A DNA stretch of 54,077 bases from an uncultured Gammaproteobacteria bacterium (GCA_905478855.1 CAJQKF010000051.1:1-54077); one strand, 5' to 3'. Shown: positions 25,741-36,099, counted from the first letter of the stretch. Numbers and translations are program-made. Notes: generated by a model from the letters alone, not told the origin.

Positions 25741-26001
25741 CTAGCTTTTTGCTTCCAGACTACCGCCTACGATTTTTTCGCATAATCCTTTTGGAACGTA
25801 AACCCAAGCATCGCCTTGATGATCGGCGGTGGACGTTCCGGCACATGCACTGGTATTTGTCTGACAATCATTTTTTCCAGCTTTTACTACGCCGTAACAT
25901 TTTTCGGAGTCTGCAGCTAATGCTGGCAAGCTTGCGGTTACAGTACCAAATGCTAAAAGTGAACCAAGAGCGGCGGAAACTGCAAGTTTGGAATTTTTCA
26001 T
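25741..26001 (-). CDS. bufA: bufferin-type RiPP precursor BufA (DUF2282)
   Basis: An 86-residue secreted precursor. Residues 1–30 are a signal peptide (SAALGSLLAFGTVTASLPAL, then AA). The mature part has four Cys at 35, 46, 53 and 74 in the family pattern EKCYGVVKAGKNDC, SACAGTSTADHQGDAW, PKGLCEKI. In characterised bufferins the two central Cys are oxidised by BufB with BufC to thiooxazoles that bind copper, and the outer pair can form a disulfide; the same layout is seen here. A well-placed AGGA ribosome-binding site precedes ATG. It is the first gene of bufA–bufB–bufC–doxX, with its own upstream region containing two dyads. Confidence 0.93.
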   Translation of the reverse strand: MKNSKLAVSAALGSLLAFGTVTASLPALAADSEKCYGVVKAGKNDCQTNTSACAGTSTADHQGDAWVYVPKGLCEKIVGGSLEAKS

Positions 26002-26035
26002 CTTAAATCCTCGTAACGGAGTTGTTTTTAAATAA

Positions 26036-26049
26036 TGACCTGCTGGTCA
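26036..26049. promoter_or_regulatory. dyad upstream of bufA (proximal)
   Basis: TGACC (26036–26040) and GGTCA (26045–26049) form a perfect inverted repeat with a 4-base spacer, 35 bases upstream of the bufA start. Size and location fit an operator for a dimeric metal- or stress-responsive regulator, or a site overlapping the promoter. A matching regulator gene is not present next to it. Confidence 0.4.
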
Positions 26050-26055
26050 GTTACA

Positions 26056-26078
26056 CAAGCAAGCACGTGATTTGCTTG
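26056..26078. promoter_or_regulatory. dyad upstream of bufA (distal)
   Basis: CAAGCAA (26056–26062) and TTGCTTG (26072–26078) form a perfect 7-bp inverted repeat with a 9-base spacer. The arm sequence is unrelated to the proximal dyad, and the two lie within 45 bases of each other, between the nth terminator and the bufA ribosome-binding site. Confidence 0.4.
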
Positions 26079-26100
26079 ATAGTTAAGACTGCAGTAGTTT

Positions 26101-26125
26101 TAAAAAGTTTCATTCCTTGAAACTT
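26101..26125 (-). terminator. intrinsic terminator after nth
   Basis: AAGTTTCA (26105–26112) and TGAAACTT (26118–26125) form a perfect 8-bp stem with a 5-base loop. On the minus strand the stem is followed by TTTA, and its own last bases extend the U-run. It ends the metG–rnfB-like–nth unit and isolates the buf operon. Confidence 0.75.
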
Positions 26126-26199
26126 AATTCTCTCTGTATTTGTGAAAAAGCACATGACACGAAATAAATTAACTAGATGTTGATTGGCTGCTATCTTTT

Positions 26200-26829
26200 C
26201 TATGATTTATCTGGAAACTCACAAATAGACTGGATGCAGCAATCATGACATTGAGGCTTTTGAGCCTTACATGTATATCTACCATGCAAGATCAATAAAT
26301 GATGCGCATCTTTAAGATATCTTCGGGGTGTAGCCTGAAGTAATCCATGTTCTACTCGTAAAACGTCTTTACCTGGTGCCAACCCCGTGCGATTTGATAC
26401 TCTGAAAATATGTGTGTCTACGGCGATTGTTGGATGACCAAATGCGGTATTTAGGATTACATTTGCGGTTTTTCGTCCAACTCCTGGTAGTGCTTCCAAA
26501 GCGTCGCGAGTTTGTGGAACTTTCCCTTTGTGTAAAGTCTCTATCATCTGACACGCCTTAATAATATGCTTTGCCTTACTATTGTACAGTCCTATGGTCT
26601 TTATGTAGGGAATTAGACCTTCGATACCTAACTTATAGATCGTTGCGGGAGTATTAGCGACCGGGAATAGTTTACGTGTCGCCTTATTAACCGCTACATC
26701 TGTTGATTGGGCAGATAATGCAACCGCAACAAGCAGTTCAAACGGTGAATCGTATTCAAGCTCTGTTTCTGGCGAAGCGATTGATTTGTTTAGTCGTCGA
26801 TAAAGCAAACTTATGTTTTTTTTATCCAT
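26200..26829 (-). CDS. nth: endonuclease III
   Basis: A 209-residue bifunctional DNA glycosylase/AP lyase that excises oxidised pyrimidines. The helix-hairpin-helix LPGVGRKTANVI carries the catalytic Lys120, and VDTHIFRV gives Asp138. Four Cys at 187, 194, 197 and 203 bind the [4Fe-4S] cluster, at the same positions as in the E. coli enzyme. It lies 28 bases after the rnfB-like gene and ends before a clear terminator, so metG, rnfB-like and nth are likely one transcript. Confidence 0.96.
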   Translation of the reverse strand: MDKKNISLLYRRLNKSIASPETELEYDSPFELLVAVALSAQSTDVAVNKATRKLFPVANTPATIYKLGIEGLIPYIKTIGLYNSKAKHIIKACQMIETLHKGKVPQTRDALEALPGVGRKTANVILNTAFGHPTIAVDTHIFRVSNRTGLAPGKDVLRVEHGLLQATPRRYLKDAHHLLILHGRYTCKAQKPQCHDCCIQSICEFPDKS

Positions 26830-26857
26830 ACATTTACAGTTACTATTTAAATTTGGT

Positions 26858-27469
26858 CTAACGTGTTTTGAGACGTTTTTTTGAGCGTTCGACTGCCGCT
26901 AAAATTTCATTTTGAATATCAGCTTTCTTGTGTATCGATTGTTTTTTGTTGTGCCGTTCAGACATAGTGGGCCTGTTAGTTCGGGACACTCTGCGTTGTC
27001 TCGCTCTTCGAAACACACTGCTCGTGTGTTGGGGAAAGTTAATGAAACGGGTGTCTGGTTCAGGAATATCAACAGATTCCATAACTATGCAGTCTACTGG
27101 GCAAGGCGCTAGACAAAGTTCACAACCGGTGCAGTCATTGATCAATATAGTGTGCATACGTTTTCCCGAACCAACGATGGCATCGACCGGGCACGCGGTA
27201 ATACACTTAGTGCAACCAATACATTCGGACTCGACAATTTTAGCTATTTTGAAATCCTCAAAAACTGCCAAACGTGCGTCTAACGATTTACTGGGTTTAC
27301 CTAACAACATGGCTAAGCCATCGATGGTGGCTTGCCCGCCTGGAGGACAGCGATTGTAATCTGCATCATTGCTTAAAATTGCGTCGGCGTAGCTCTTACA
27401 ATCTGCATATTCACACTTTTGGCATTGGGTTTGCGGCAGCCAAGCATCGATGTCGTTAGACGATATCAC
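26858..27469 (-). CDS. orphan RnfB-like ferredoxin protein without membrane anchor
   Basis: A 203-residue iron-sulfur protein. Residues 8–42 carry the RnfB [4Fe-4S] domain ([20 protein letters not shown] … CPPGG). Two ferredoxin motifs follow at about 83–125: [18 protein letters not shown] and [16 protein letters not shown]. The C-terminal 60 residues are very basic. The N-terminal transmembrane helix of true RnfB is missing, and no other rnf subunit is in the window, so it is not evidently part of an Rnf pump. Similar stand-alone copies sit by metG and nth in other gammaproteobacteria; an electron-transfer role with the neighbouring Fe-S proteins (Nth, ApbC) is a guess. GTG 27469 overlaps the metG TGA by four bases. 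Confidence 0.85.
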   Translation of the reverse strand: MISSNDIDAWLPQTQCQKCEYADCKSYADAILSNDADYNRCPPGGQATIDGLAMLLGKPSKSLDARLAVFEDFKIAKIVESECIGCTKCITACPVDAIVGSGKRMHTILINDCTGCELCLAPCPVDCIVMESVDIPEPDTRFINFPQHTSSVFRRARQRRVSRTNRPTMSERHNKKQSIHKKADIQNEILAAVERSKKRLKTR

Positions 27470-29502
27470 TTGATACGCATGCCGGGTTGAGCTCCATCAT
27501 CAGGAGAAAGAATCCATAATTCCTTTCCTCCCGGGCCCGTTGCCATGACCATACCTTCAGAAATACCAAACCGCATTTTTCTTGGGGCAAGATTTGCAAC
27601 CATCGCTGTCAGTCTGCCTACGAGTTGTTCTGGTTCATATGCTGAGCTTATTCCCGCAAAAACATTTCTTTGTTCGTGGCCAATGTCTAGTGTCAATTGC
27701 AGAAGTTTATCGGATCCGTCCACCCGTTGGGCAGCCACAATTCGTGCGATTCGCAGATCTACTTTGGCAAAATCATCAATTGTAATTAATTCAGAATCCA
27801 ATGCAGGTATATTCGTTGGTAAGTCGCCAGTCTTTTGTGTGTCTTGTGTCTCCGTTGAGGCCGCTACCATGGCATCAACATCTTTACTCTCGATACGCTT
27901 TAACAGATGTTTGAAACTAACCATTTGGTGATCGACGAGTGGTGTAGAGATGTCTTGCCAAGCATTAGGGTGAGTGATGCTGCTTTGTAGAAACTTTTCA
28001 ACTCTATTTGCTAAGTCAGGCAAAACCGGGGATAGATAACACATTAGGATTCGAAACAGATTGATTCCTGTGCTGCAAATTTGGTGAAGTTCTTCGTTAT
28101 GGTCCGCGTTTTTGGCCAATACCCACGGTTGTCTGTCATTTACATACTGATTTGCCTGATCTGCTAATTCAGTTATTAAGCGTATCGCCTTGCTGAATTG
28201 TCGGTCTTCAAAATACTGAGCTATTGTTTCGCTTTGCGCTGCAAACGAGGTTAATAGCGCCGAGTTGTCATGTTCAGCGGACAAGGTGTTGTCAAATCTC
28301 TTATTAAGAAACCCAGCGCATCGGCTCGCAATATTCACAACTTTGCCAACTAGATCGGCATTTACTCGGGCGACGAAATCTTCCAGGTTGAGGTCCAGAT
28401 CTTCTACGCGATCATTAAGTTTGGCTGCAAAATAATAACGTAAATAGTCAGGAGATAGATGGTTCAAATACTCCCGTGCACTAATAAAAGTGCCTCGAGA
28501 TTTAGACATTTTTAGCCCATTCACAGTTAAGAAACCATGTGCATAAACCGCAGTCGGTTTCTTCAGTCCAGCACCTTCCAACATAGCTGGCCAGAACAAT
28601 GTGTGGAAATACAAAATATCTTTGCCAATGAAATGATACATTTCTGTATCAGCTCCATTGGCAATAAATGCTTCAAAATCAATGTTATTCGAAACGCAAT
28701 AGTTTTTAAAACTGGCGAAGTAACCAATAGGTGCGTCGAGCCAAACGTAGAAAAACTTATCTGTTTCTCCTGGGATATTGAAACCAAAATAGGGTGCGTC
28801 TCTGGAAATATCCCAATCACGTAAACCTGCGTCAAACCACTCCTTTAATTTATTATGAACTTCGGATTGGATGTGCCCGCCAGCCGTCCATTGTTTAAGC
28901 ATTGATTCGAAATGGCCAAGTGCGAAAAAGTAGTGCTCAGTATCTTTTTCAATCGGTGTGGCGCCGGAAAGCGCTGAATAGGGGTTTACTAGGTCTGAGG
29001 GTGAATAGGTCGCACCACAGTTTTCGCAGTTGTCTCCGTATTGGTCTGGCGCAGCGCATCGTGGACAGCTCCCTTTAATAAAGCGATCCGGCAGAAATAT
29101 TTTTTCAACTGGGTCGAATGCCTGGGAAATAGTACGTTTAACGATATGACCAGCCGCATTTAGGGCATTAAAGATTGATTCGGCAAGTTCCCTATTTTCT
29201 GGCGAATGGGTGGTGTAGTAGTTATCAAAACTGATCGAAAAATCATTAAAATCCCGAGTGTGCTCGACTGCAACACCGGCAATAAGTTCTTCTGGCGAGA
29301 TACCTTCCGCTTTTGCTTTGAGCATGATTGGTGTGCCATGAGCGTCATCCGCACACACAAAATAACTTTCGTGGCCTCGAAGTCTCTGGAAGCGAACCCA
29401 AATATCGGTTTGAATATGTTCGAGCATATGTCCAATATGTATGGAACCATTCGCATAAGGGAGTGCTGTACTAACTAAGATTTTTCTAGGTATTATCGAC
29501 AT
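27466..29502 (-). CDS. metG: methionyl-tRNA synthetase
   Basis: Charges tRNA-Met; 678 residues from ATG 29502. The class I HIGH motif is in [17 protein letters not shown] in [11 protein letters not shown], and the zinc knuckle in [18 protein letters not shown]. The C-terminal extension (about 575–678) is the tRNA-binding/dimerisation domain ([20 protein letters not shown]). A longer frame from GTG 29538 is rejected because it overlaps a consensus −10 (TATAAT, complement of 29541–29546) and adds unconserved residues; ATG 29502 gives the usual start. It is divergent from apbC, as in many gammaproteobacteria, and is coupled to the rnfB-like gene. Confidence 0.95.
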   Translation of the reverse strand: MSIIPRKILVSTALPYANGSIHIGHMLEHIQTDIWVRFQRLRGHESYFVCADDAHGTPIMLKAKAEGISPEELIAGVAVEHTRDFNDFSISFDNYYTTHSPENRELAESIFNALNAAGHIVKRTISQAFDPVEKIFLPDRFIKGSCPRCAAPDQYGDNCENCGATYSPSDLVNPYSALSGATPIEKDTEHYFFALGHFESMLKQWTAGGHIQSEVHNKLKEWFDAGLRDWDISRDAPYFGFNIPGETDKFFYVWLDAPIGYFASFKNYCVSNNIDFEAFIANGADTEMYHFIGKDILYFHTLFWPAMLEGAGLKKPTAVYAHGFLTVNGLKMSKSRGTFISAREYLNHLSPDYLRYYFAAKLNDRVEDLDLNLEDFVARVNADLVGKVVNIASRCAGFLNKRFDNTLSAEHDNSALLTSFAAQSETIAQYFEDRQFSKAIRLITELADQANQYVNDRQPWVLAKNADHNEELHQICSTGINLFRILMCYLSPVLPDLANRVEKFLQSSITHPNAWQDISTPLVDHQMVSFKHLLKRIESKDVDAMVAASTETQDTQKTGDLPTNIPALDSELITIDDFAKVDLRIARIVAAQRVDGSDKLLQLTLDIGHEQRNVFAGISSAYEPEQLVGRLTAMVANLAPRKMRFGISEGMVMATGPGGKELWILSPDDGAQPGMRIK

Positions 29503-29540
29503 GTTGAGAACATTTAAGGTGAGAACCGGATAAACCACTG

Positions 29541-29567
29541 ATTATATCCCATCAGGAGGTGTGACAA
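29541..29567 (-). promoter_or_regulatory. probable metG promoter
   Basis: On the minus strand TTGTCA (complement of 29562–29567) and a perfect TATAAT (complement of 29541–29546) are separated by 15 bases, shorter than the optimal 17. Transcription would start near 29533, giving a leader of about 30 bases to ATG 29502. Confidence 0.45.
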
Positions 29568-29632
29568 ACACTCTCTTAAGGATTACTATTGCCAACCGTT
29601 TTGAATTGAACTAACCCCGGAATACCCACGCT

Positions 29633-30724
29633 ATGAGTGAAGCTGTTCGCGAGGCTATTGAAGCCGCGCTCAAAAATGTATCAGACCCACATACCAAAAA
29701 AGATATCGTATCTGGTAAATCTGTTAAAGGAATTGCTGTTGAAGGTGACAGTATTCGCATCCAAATTAGCCTTGGCTACCCTGCAGCAAGCTGGCAGCAG
29801 GCGCTAAAAGACGAAATAGTTGCAGTTGTCCAGTCGGTCCATAGTAGCGCAAAAGTTAGTGTGGATATCAGTTCTGAGATTGCGTCCCATAGCGCACAAA
29901 AGGGCATTCAGGCTATTAAGGGCGTGAAAAATATTATTGCGGTAGCGTCGGGCAAGGGCGGTGTTGGAAAATCGACCGTGTCTGTAAACTTGGCATTGGC
30001 GTTATCGGCTGAAGGTGCTCGAGTTGGGATTCTTGATGCTGATATTTACGGTCCAAGTCAGCCACGTATGCTGGGTATCAGTGGAAAACCCGATTCTCCG
30101 GACGGTAAAAGTCTTGAGCCGATGAATAGTTATCAAATCCAGTCTATGTCAATTGGCTTTCTCATTGATGAAGAAACTCCCATGATTTGGCGTGGACCTA
30201 TGGTTACTCAGGCGCTGGAGCAATTGTTGAAGGATACTCGATGGAATGATCTGGATTATCTGATTGTTGATTTACCACCCGGTACCGGCGATATTCAGCT
30301 CACTCTGGCGCAGAAAGTACCAGTAAGTGGTGCTGTTATTGTCACAACGCCACAGGATATCGCCTTGCTTGATGCCCGCAAAGCCTACAAAATGTTTGAG
30401 AAAGTAGAGATACCAATTTTGGGTATAATCGAAAATATGAGTACTCATATTTGTTCTAATTGCGGGCACGAAGAGCACATTTTTGGTGAGGGTGGTGGCC
30501 AGCGAATGGCTGACGATTATAAGTTAGATTTTCTGGGTGACGTTCCTCTCGATAGACGCATACGGGAAGATGCTGACGGCGGGCGCCCTACAGTGGTAGC
30601 CGACCCTGATGGGGCTCTGGCTGCTAATTATCGCGCTATTGCGCGCACGGTTGCTGGTCGGATGTCTTCACGTAAAAAGGACTATAGCGACAAGTTTCCT
30701 TCCATCGTTATCCAGCAAAACTAG
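29633..30724 (+). CDS. apbC: iron-sulfur cluster carrier protein ApbC/Mrp
   Basis: A 363-residue P-loop scaffold/carrier for [4Fe-4S] clusters. The N-terminal MIP18 (DUF59) domain occupies about 1–80. Deviant Walker A SGKGGVGKST is at 106–115, and DADIYGPSQPRMLG and VDLPPGTGDIQL follow. The CxxC pair at Cys274 and Cys277 (THICSNCGH) bridges the cluster in the dimer. It is divergent from metG and is followed by dcd after nine bases. Confidence 0.95.
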   Translation: MSEAVREAIEAALKNVSDPHTKKDIVSGKSVKGIAVEGDSIRIQISLGYPAASWQQALKDEIVAVVQSVHSSAKVSVDISSEIASHSAQKGIQAIKGVKNIIAVASGKGGVGKSTVSVNLALALSAEGARVGILDADIYGPSQPRMLGISGKPDSPDGKSLEPMNSYQIQSMSIGFLIDEETPMIWRGPMVTQALEQLLKDTRWNDLDYLIVDLPPGTGDIQLTLAQKVPVSGAVIVTTPQDIALLDARKAYKMFEKVEIPILGIIENMSTHICSNCGHEEHIFGEGGGQRMADDYKLDFLGDVPLDRRIREDADGGRPTVVADPDGALAANYRAIARTVAGRMSSRKKDYSDKFPSIVIQQN

Positions 30725-30733
30725 GTCTTTCGC

Positions 30734-31300
30734 ATGTCGATTAAATCGGATCGCTGGATTCGCCAGATGGCCGTGGAACACGGAATGATTTCCCCTTTTG
30801 AGCCGGATCAGGTTCGCCATGCTGGCGAGCAACGCATCATTTCCTATGGTACTTCGAGTTATGGATATGATATTCGGTGTTCTAAGGAGTTTAAGATCTT
30901 TACGAATATTAATTCTGCGATAGTCGATCCCAAGGCATTTGACGAAAGCAGTTTTGTCGACTTTACCGGAGATGTGTGCATTATTCCGCCAAATTCGTTC
31001 GCTTTGGCGAGGACGGTGGAATATTTTCGCATACCACGCAATATACTAACTATTTGCCTTGGAAAAAGTACTTATGCGCGTTGCGGAATTATTGTCAATG
31101 TTACGCCGTTTGAACCGGAGTGGGAGGGCTATGTAACGTTGGAGTTTTCCAATACCACAACGTTACCGGCTAAGATTTACGCCAACGAAGGTGTTGCCCA
31201 AGTCGTATTTTTTGAGTCCGACGAGGTTTGTGAAATATCATACAAAGACCGAAAAGGTAAATATCAGGGTCAAACGGGCGTAACACTGCCAAAAGCCTGA
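30734..31300 (+). CDS. dcd: dCTP deaminase
   Basis: A 188-residue trimeric enzyme converting dCTP to dUTP for thymidylate synthesis. [36 protein letters not shown] and [13 protein letters not shown] are the dUTPase-fold motifs, including the Arg and Glu of the active site. It lies directly behind apbC, the usual gammaproteobacterial pairing. Confidence 0.95.
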   Translation: MSIKSDRWIRQMAVEHGMISPFEPDQVRHAGEQRIISYGTSSYGYDIRCSKEFKIFTNINSAIVDPKAFDESSFVDFTGDVCIIPPNSFALARTVEYFRIPRNILTICLGKSTYARCGIIVNVTPFEPEWEGYVTLEFSNTTTLPAKIYANEGVAQVVFFESDEVCEISYKDRKGKYQGQTGVTLPKA

Positions 31301-31339
31301 GCCTGCGACTTCAAACATGAACCATATAGGGGCACTTTA

Positions 31340-32416
31340 ATGTCTGGAAACTCTATCGGACGTTTGTTTACACTTACTACTTTTGGTGAAAGCCATGGTG
31401 CTGCGATCGGTGGAATCATTGACGGTTGTCCTCCGGGTTTGGCTCTGACTGAAAGTGATTTGCAGATCGATTTAGATAGACGAAAACCAGGGCAGTCTCG
31501 ATACACCACTCAGCGAAAAGAATCTGACGAAGTTGAGATATTATCTGGTGTCTTTGAGGGTAAAACTACTGGAACCCCTATCGGGCTCTTGATACGTAAT
31601 ACAGATCATCGTTCGAAAGACTATGGCAATATTAAAGATCAGTTTCGCCCGGGGCATGCAGACTTTACGTATATGGAAAAGTACGGTGTTCGTGATTACC
31701 GTGGTGGCGGACGCTCGTCAGCTCGAGAGACTGCCGTTCGAGTAGCGGCGGGAGCTATCGCTAAGAAATATCTGTTGGAGACATTTGGTACACGTATTCG
31801 TGGTTGTTTAACAGCAATCGGTGATATTCGTGCTGAGCGGTTTGACTGGGAAACCGTTAATAAAAATGACTTCTTCTTTCCGGATGCCGAAAGGGTTCCA
31901 AAATTGGAGGCATTTATTAAGGAAATCCGACGGTGTGGCGACTCCATCGGGGCCGAGTTGAGGGTTGTCGCAGAGGCTGCCCCGACGGGTTTGGGCGAGC
32001 CTGTTTTTGATCGTTTAGATGCGGATATAGCGCATGCGCTTATGAGCATAAACGCTGTTAAAGGGGTAGAGATTGGTGCAGGTTTCGCCAGCGTAGAACA
32101 GCGCGGTAGCGAGCATCGTGACGAAATGTCCGGAGCGGGGTTTCTTTCCAATAATGCTGGCGGTGTGCTTGGTGGTATTTCTACCGGACAAGACATCGTT
32201 GCAAAAATAGCATTCAAACCAACGTCAAGTATATTGCTAGCTGGCCGCTCCATCGATGTAAATGGCGACGAGGTGGAAGTCGTGACTAAGGGGCGTCATG
32301 ATCCCTGTGTTGGCATTCGAGCGGTACCTATAGCTGAAGCAATGCTTGCGTTGGTTGTTATGGATCATGTGCTGCGTCAACGTGGTCAAAATGGATTGCA
32401 GGAGATACGACCCTAA
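31340..32416 (+). CDS. aroC: chorismate synthase
   Basis: A 358-residue enzyme of the last shikimate step, using reduced FMN to convert EPSP to chorismate. The start has [20 protein letters not shown] with the catalytic His. The second signature [16 protein letters not shown] and the third [24 protein letters not shown] are intact. The ribosome-binding site is weak. It ends four bases into the convergent hypothetical gene. Confidence 0.96.
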   Translation: MSGNSIGRLFTLTTFGESHGAAIGGIIDGCPPGLALTESDLQIDLDRRKPGQSRYTTQRKESDEVEILSGVFEGKTTGTPIGLLIRNTDHRSKDYGNIKDQFRPGHADFTYMEKYGVRDYRGGGRSSARETAVRVAAGAIAKKYLLETFGTRIRGCLTAIGDIRAERFDWETVNKNDFFFPDAERVPKLEAFIKEIRRCGDSIGAELRVVAEAAPTGLGEPVFDRLDADIAHALMSINAVKGVEIGAGFASVEQRGSEHRDEMSGAGFLSNNAGGVLGGISTGQDIVAKIAFKPTSSILLAGRSIDVNGDEVEVVTKGRHDPCVGIRAVPIAEAMLALVVMDHVLRQRGQNGLQEIRP

Positions 32417-32766
32417 GTCCCAGAATTCGCGTGTAGATGCGATTCATTGTCTGATGAAAACATAGACACCGTAATTTCTCCGATATGATTCACTAATTGC
32501 AAGACTTCTATATCGGGAGATATTTCCTGCTGCAGTTCGTAGTGTAATTCCCCGACAAAATTGAGAATAGTATAAAGATTAACGAGGTCCGTTGGCTTGG
32601 AGCATGAGTTAGACTTATATATGCCAGTAATGATTCTTTTCATTGTTGAGTAATGCACGGCGTCTTCACACACGATGGTTGCAGCTTTAACCCACCGTGT
32701 ATTGAGAGGAAGCTGGTGTTCTCCGAGAGTTTCGGCTAGACCGATGACATAGGATTGAAATTGCAT
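32413..32766 (-). CDS. unrecognised small protein upstream of leuC
   Basis: A predicted 117-residue soluble, mildly acidic protein from ATG 32766. A TTG at 32862 would add 32 residues with a Cys-rich unlike start and is less favoured. I recognise no family. Visible features are a helical stretch [20 protein letters not shown] and an amphipathic C-terminal half ([20 protein letters not shown]). It is divergent from leuC and shares a regulatory interval with an 11-bp inverted repeat; it overlaps the aroC stop by four bases. Confidence 0.45.
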   Translation of the reverse strand: MQFQSYVIGLAETLGEHQLPLNTRWVKAATIVCEDAVHYSTMKRIITGIYKSNSCSKPTDLVNLYTILNFVGELHYELQQEISPDIEVLQLVNHIGEITVSMFSSDNESHLHANSGT

Positions 32767-32870
32767 TGCAGAAGATGGTTTTAAAAATGTAAGGGTATCG
32801 CGCGCAGATGGGCGATGTAAACAAGTAAAATTAAGTCGACATCTATTCAACTGAAAACACAAAATGTCGT

Positions 32871-32901
32871 AACATATACAACTATCATTTTTGTATATGT
32901 T
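32871..32901. promoter_or_regulatory. 11-bp inverted repeat upstream of leuC
   Basis: AACATATACAA (32871–32881) and TTGTATATGTT (32891–32901) are perfect inverted copies with a 9-base spacer. A possible −10 (TATATT, 32909–32914) begins eight bases downstream. The position fits an operator or activator site for leuCDB, or for the divergent small gene. No U-tract follows, so it is not a terminator. Confidence 0.5.
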
Positions 32902-32940
32902 AAATTCCTATATTTTGCTCTAACTAAAATCGGTTTGATT

Positions 32941-34341
32941 ATGTCCCAAACTTTGTACGATAAACTCTGGCAGTCACATGTTGTTCGTGATGAAGGCGAT
33001 GGCACGGCTTTGCTTTATATCGATCGCCACCTTGTTCATGAAGTCACGTCACCACAGGCGTTTGAAGGTCTTCGAGAAGCGAATAGACCCGTGTGGCGCA
33101 TAGCGACTAACTTGGCAGTTGCTGATCATAATGTTCCTACCACTAATCGTGAAAACGGTATTGAAGATCCGATTTCACGATTACAAGTCGAAACGCTGGA
33201 TGCAAACTGTGCACAGTATGGCATTACGGAATTCGATATGATGGACTCACGGCAGGGAATTGTGCATGTGATCGGCCCAGAACAAGGCGCTACGCTACCG
33301 GGTATGACCGTAGTATGTGGTGACTCGCACACGTCCACACACGGAGCCTTAGCAACATTGGCCTTTGGTATTGGTACCTCGGAAGTTGAACATGTTTTGG
33401 CGACCCAATGTGTACTCCAGCAAAAAGCTAAAAATATGCGCATTAATGTGATCGGAGAATTGGCTGCTGGTGTTACCGGTAAAGACTTAGTGTTGGCTAT
33501 AATTGGCAATATTGGCACGGCTGGTGGTACCGGGTGTGCTATCGAATTCTCCGGATCTGTTGTGCGCACGATGTCGATGGAGCAACGTATGTCAATGTGT
33601 AATATGGCAATTGAAGCTGGCGCTCGATCGGGAATGGTAGGGGTTGACGACATCACTATTGATTATCTCAAGGGTCGACCCTACGCCCCCCACGGTGATC
33701 TTTGGGACAAAGCTGTTGAAAACTGGCGTAATTTGGTTTCCGATGAAGATTCAATTTTCGATAAGGAAATAGAGATGGATGCTTCAGATCTAGAGCCGCA
33801 AGTCACATGGGGTACTTCTCCTGAAATGGTTTGCTCAATTAGCGGCACAGTGCCTGATCCAAAAAATGCAGAGGATGCAGTTAAGTCAGAAGCATGGCAA
33901 CGTGCGCTGGATTACATGGGGTTGGAAGCGAATATGCTGATTTCCGATATCCGACCGGATAAGGTTTTTATTGGCTCCTGCACTAACTCTAGAATAGAAG
34001 ATTTACGAGCAGCAGCTGCGGTAGTAGAAGGCAAGCAAGTTGCAGGAAGTATTTCGCAAGCTCTTGTAGTTCCTGGGTCTGGGCTTGTTATGCGACAGGC
34101 TGAGTCTGAAGGGTTAGATAAAATTTTTCTCGATGCAGGTTTTGAATGGCGAGAACCGGGGTGTTCGATGTGTCTAGCAATGAATGCTGACCGACTAGAA
34201 CCCGGTGAGCGCTGCGCTTCTACATCTAACCGTAACTTTGAAGGAAGACAGGGGTATGGGGGACGAACTCACCTTGTTTCCCCAGCGATGGCCGCCGCGG
34301 CGGCGATTGCCGGTCATTTTACTGATATTTGTGGGAGTTAA
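32941..34341 (+). CDS. leuC: 3-isopropylmalate dehydratase large subunit
   Basis: A 466-residue aconitase-family subunit that isomerises 2- to 3-isopropylmalate with LeuD in leucine synthesis. Cluster ligands lie in [11 protein letters not shown] and [30 protein letters not shown] and [11 protein letters not shown] are family landmarks. ATG 32941 gives the canonical [10 protein letters not shown]; a TTG at 32935 is in frame but unnecessary. leuD begins seven bases after its stop, forming leuCDB. Confidence 0.97.
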   Translation: MSQTLYDKLWQSHVVRDEGDGTALLYIDRHLVHEVTSPQAFEGLREANRPVWRIATNLAVADHNVPTTNRENGIEDPISRLQVETLDANCAQYGITEFDMMDSRQGIVHVIGPEQGATLPGMTVVCGDSHTSTHGALATLAFGIGTSEVEHVLATQCVLQQKAKNMRINVIGELAAGVTGKDLVLAIIGNIGTAGGTGCAIEFSGSVVRTMSMEQRMSMCNMAIEAGARSGMVGVDDITIDYLKGRPYAPHGDLWDKAVENWRNLVSDEDSIFDKEIEMDASDLEPQVTWGTSPEMVCSISGTVPDPKNAEDAVKSEAWQRALDYMGLEANMLISDIRPDKVFIGSCTNSRIEDLRAAAAVVEGKQVAGSISQALVVPGSGLVMRQAESEGLDKIFLDAGFEWREPGCSMCLAMNADRLEPGERCASTSNRNFEGRQGYGGRTHLVSPAMAAAAAIAGHFTDICGS

Positions 34342-34347
34342 CGTTTT

Positions 34348-34995
34348 ATGGAGCCTTTAGTAAAAATTGACGGGCTGGTTGCACCTATGGATCGAGCCAA
34401 TGTTGATACTGATGCGATTATTCCCAAACAGTATTTAAAATCGATTAAGAAATCTGGGTTTGGACCTACTTTATTCGATGAATTAAGGTATCTGGATAGT
34501 GGTGAGCCGGGCCAAGATCATAGTTTACGACCATTGAACCCCGATTTCGTGTTAAATCTCCCGCGTTACCAAGGCGCTCAAGTGTTACTAGCACGGGAAA
34601 ATTTTGGATGTGGGTCATCCAGAGAGCATGCACCATGGGCGTTAAGAGACTTTGGTTTTCGGGTGATTGTTGCCCCGTCCTTTGCCGATATCTTTTATAA
34701 CAACTCACTAAAGAACGGTCTTCTACCTATTGTTCTCGACGCTGATGAAGTGGATCGGCTTTTCGAAGAGGTTGCCTTAACTGATGGATACCGCTTGACC
34801 GTAGACGTTGCGGCACAAACTATTACGACACCATTAAATCAGTCATTTTCGTTCAATTTAGATGTATTCAGAAAACACTGTTTACTCAATGGCCTCGATG
34901 AGATAGGTACAACGCTAGAACACGCCGAAGAGATAAAAGCCTATGAGAAGCAGCGAATGCAGGACGCACCGTGGCTTTTTCAGGATTTTAATTAA
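34348..34995 (+). CDS. leuD: 3-isopropylmalate dehydratase small subunit
   Basis: A 215-residue swivel-domain subunit. [20 protein letters not shown] and [20 protein letters not shown] are the classic active-site segments, and [17 protein letters not shown] follows. It lies directly behind leuC and 21 bases ahead of leuB. Confidence 0.97.
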   Translation: MEPLVKIDGLVAPMDRANVDTDAIIPKQYLKSIKKSGFGPTLFDELRYLDSGEPGQDHSLRPLNPDFVLNLPRYQGAQVLLARENFGCGSSREHAPWALRDFGFRVIVAPSFADIFYNNSLKNGLLPIVLDADEVDRLFEEVALTDGYRLTVDVAAQTITTPLNQSFSFNLDVFRKHCLLNGLDEIGTTLEHAEEIKAYEKQRMQDAPWLFQDFN

Positions 34996-35016
34996 GAATT
35001 ACATGAGCATAAATAA

Positions 35017-36099
35017 ATGAACAAAGTACTTATTTTGCCGGGTGACGGTATTGGTCCAGAAGTAACTGCCGCGGCTGAGGTCGTGTTGCAGGCTCTTATT
35101 GAAACTTCCGGTTTTTCGCTACAGGTGGAGTATGGCACGCTTGGGGGCCAATCTATCGATGCCCATGGTGTGCCGCTTAGTGATGAATGTTTGTCTCGGG
35201 CTAAAGATAGTCATGCTATTTTGCTTGGAGCCGTTGGCGGACCCAAGTGGGATGGTATAGAACGACAGCTCAGACCTGAACGTGGATTGTTAAAGTTACG
35301 CCAAGAACTCGATTTGTTTTCAAATCTTAGGCCGGCGATATTATTTCCTCAGCTTGCTGCAGCATCTTCTTTACATGCGGAGCTCGTTGCCGGATTGGAT
35401 TTAATGATTGTGCGTGAATTAACGGGGGGGATTTATTTTGGTGAGCCCCGCGGTATTGAAATCAATGCAGCAGGTGAGCGCCGTGGCTTTAATACGTTGG
35501 CTTATACGGAATCTGAAATCATAAGAATTGCACATTCCGCATTTCGAATCGCTATGGCGAGGGATAAACGACTTTTGTCTGTTGATAAGGCCAATGTTCT
35601 TGAGGTTAGTGAGCTTTGGCGTGAAGTGATGGAGACGGTTTCTGCAGAGTATCCAGATGTAGAGCTCTCGCATATGTATGTTGATAATGCGGCGATGCAG
35701 CTTATTAGGGCGCCCAAACAATTCGATGTCATGGTTACGACAAATATGTTTGGTGATATTTTATCTGATGCGGCTTCTATGCTAACGGGATCGATCGGAA
35801 TGCTGCCGTCAGCATCGTTAAACGCCGATTCTCAGGGGATGTATGAACCGATACATGGTTCTGCGCCTGATATTGCCGGCGAGGATAAGGCAAATCCACT
35901 GGCGATGATACTCTCAATCTCAATGATGTTACGTTACACATTTAGTGAGCATGCATTGGCGAGTTTAGTTGACTCTGCTGTATCGAAGGTTCTTGATGAT
36001 GGGCTGCGAACGGCCGATATAAATGATGGCAGTGGTAAATTAGTGGGTACTGCAGAAATGGGCAAAGCAGTTGCAAATGCTTTATTGACGAATGGCTAG
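35017..36099 (+). CDS. leuB: 3-isopropylmalate dehydrogenase
   Basis: A 360-residue NAD-dependent beta-decarboxylating dehydrogenase, third gene of leu[14 protein letters not shown] begins the protein; the substrate-binding Arg residues are in [20 protein letters not shown] and REL. The metal/NAD signature [20 protein letters not shown] and [17 protein letters not shown] are complete. In Pseudomonas asd follows leuB; here a non-coding interval follows instead. Confidence 0.97.
   Translation: MNKVLILPGDGIGPEVTAAAEVVLQALIETSGFSLQVEYGTLGGQSIDAHGVPLSDECLSRAKDSHAILLGAVGGPKWDGIERQLRPERGLLKLRQELDLFSNLRPAILFPQLAAASSLHAELVAGLDLMIVRELTGGIYFGEPRGIEINAAGERRGFNTLAYTESEIIRIAHSAFRIAMARDKRLLSVDKANVLEVSELWREVMETVSAEYPDVELSHMYVDNAAMQLIRAPKQFDVMVTTNMFGDILSDAASMLTGSIGMLPSASLNADSQGMYEPIHGSAPDIAGEDKANPLAMILSISMMLRYTFSEHALASLVDSAVSKVLDDGLRTADINDGSGKLVGTAEMGKAVANALLTNG

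Noticed and set aside
29503..29538. N-terminal extension of MetG from GTG 29538
   Set aside because: It overlaps the likely −10/transcription start and precedes the conserved [19 protein letters not shown] start.
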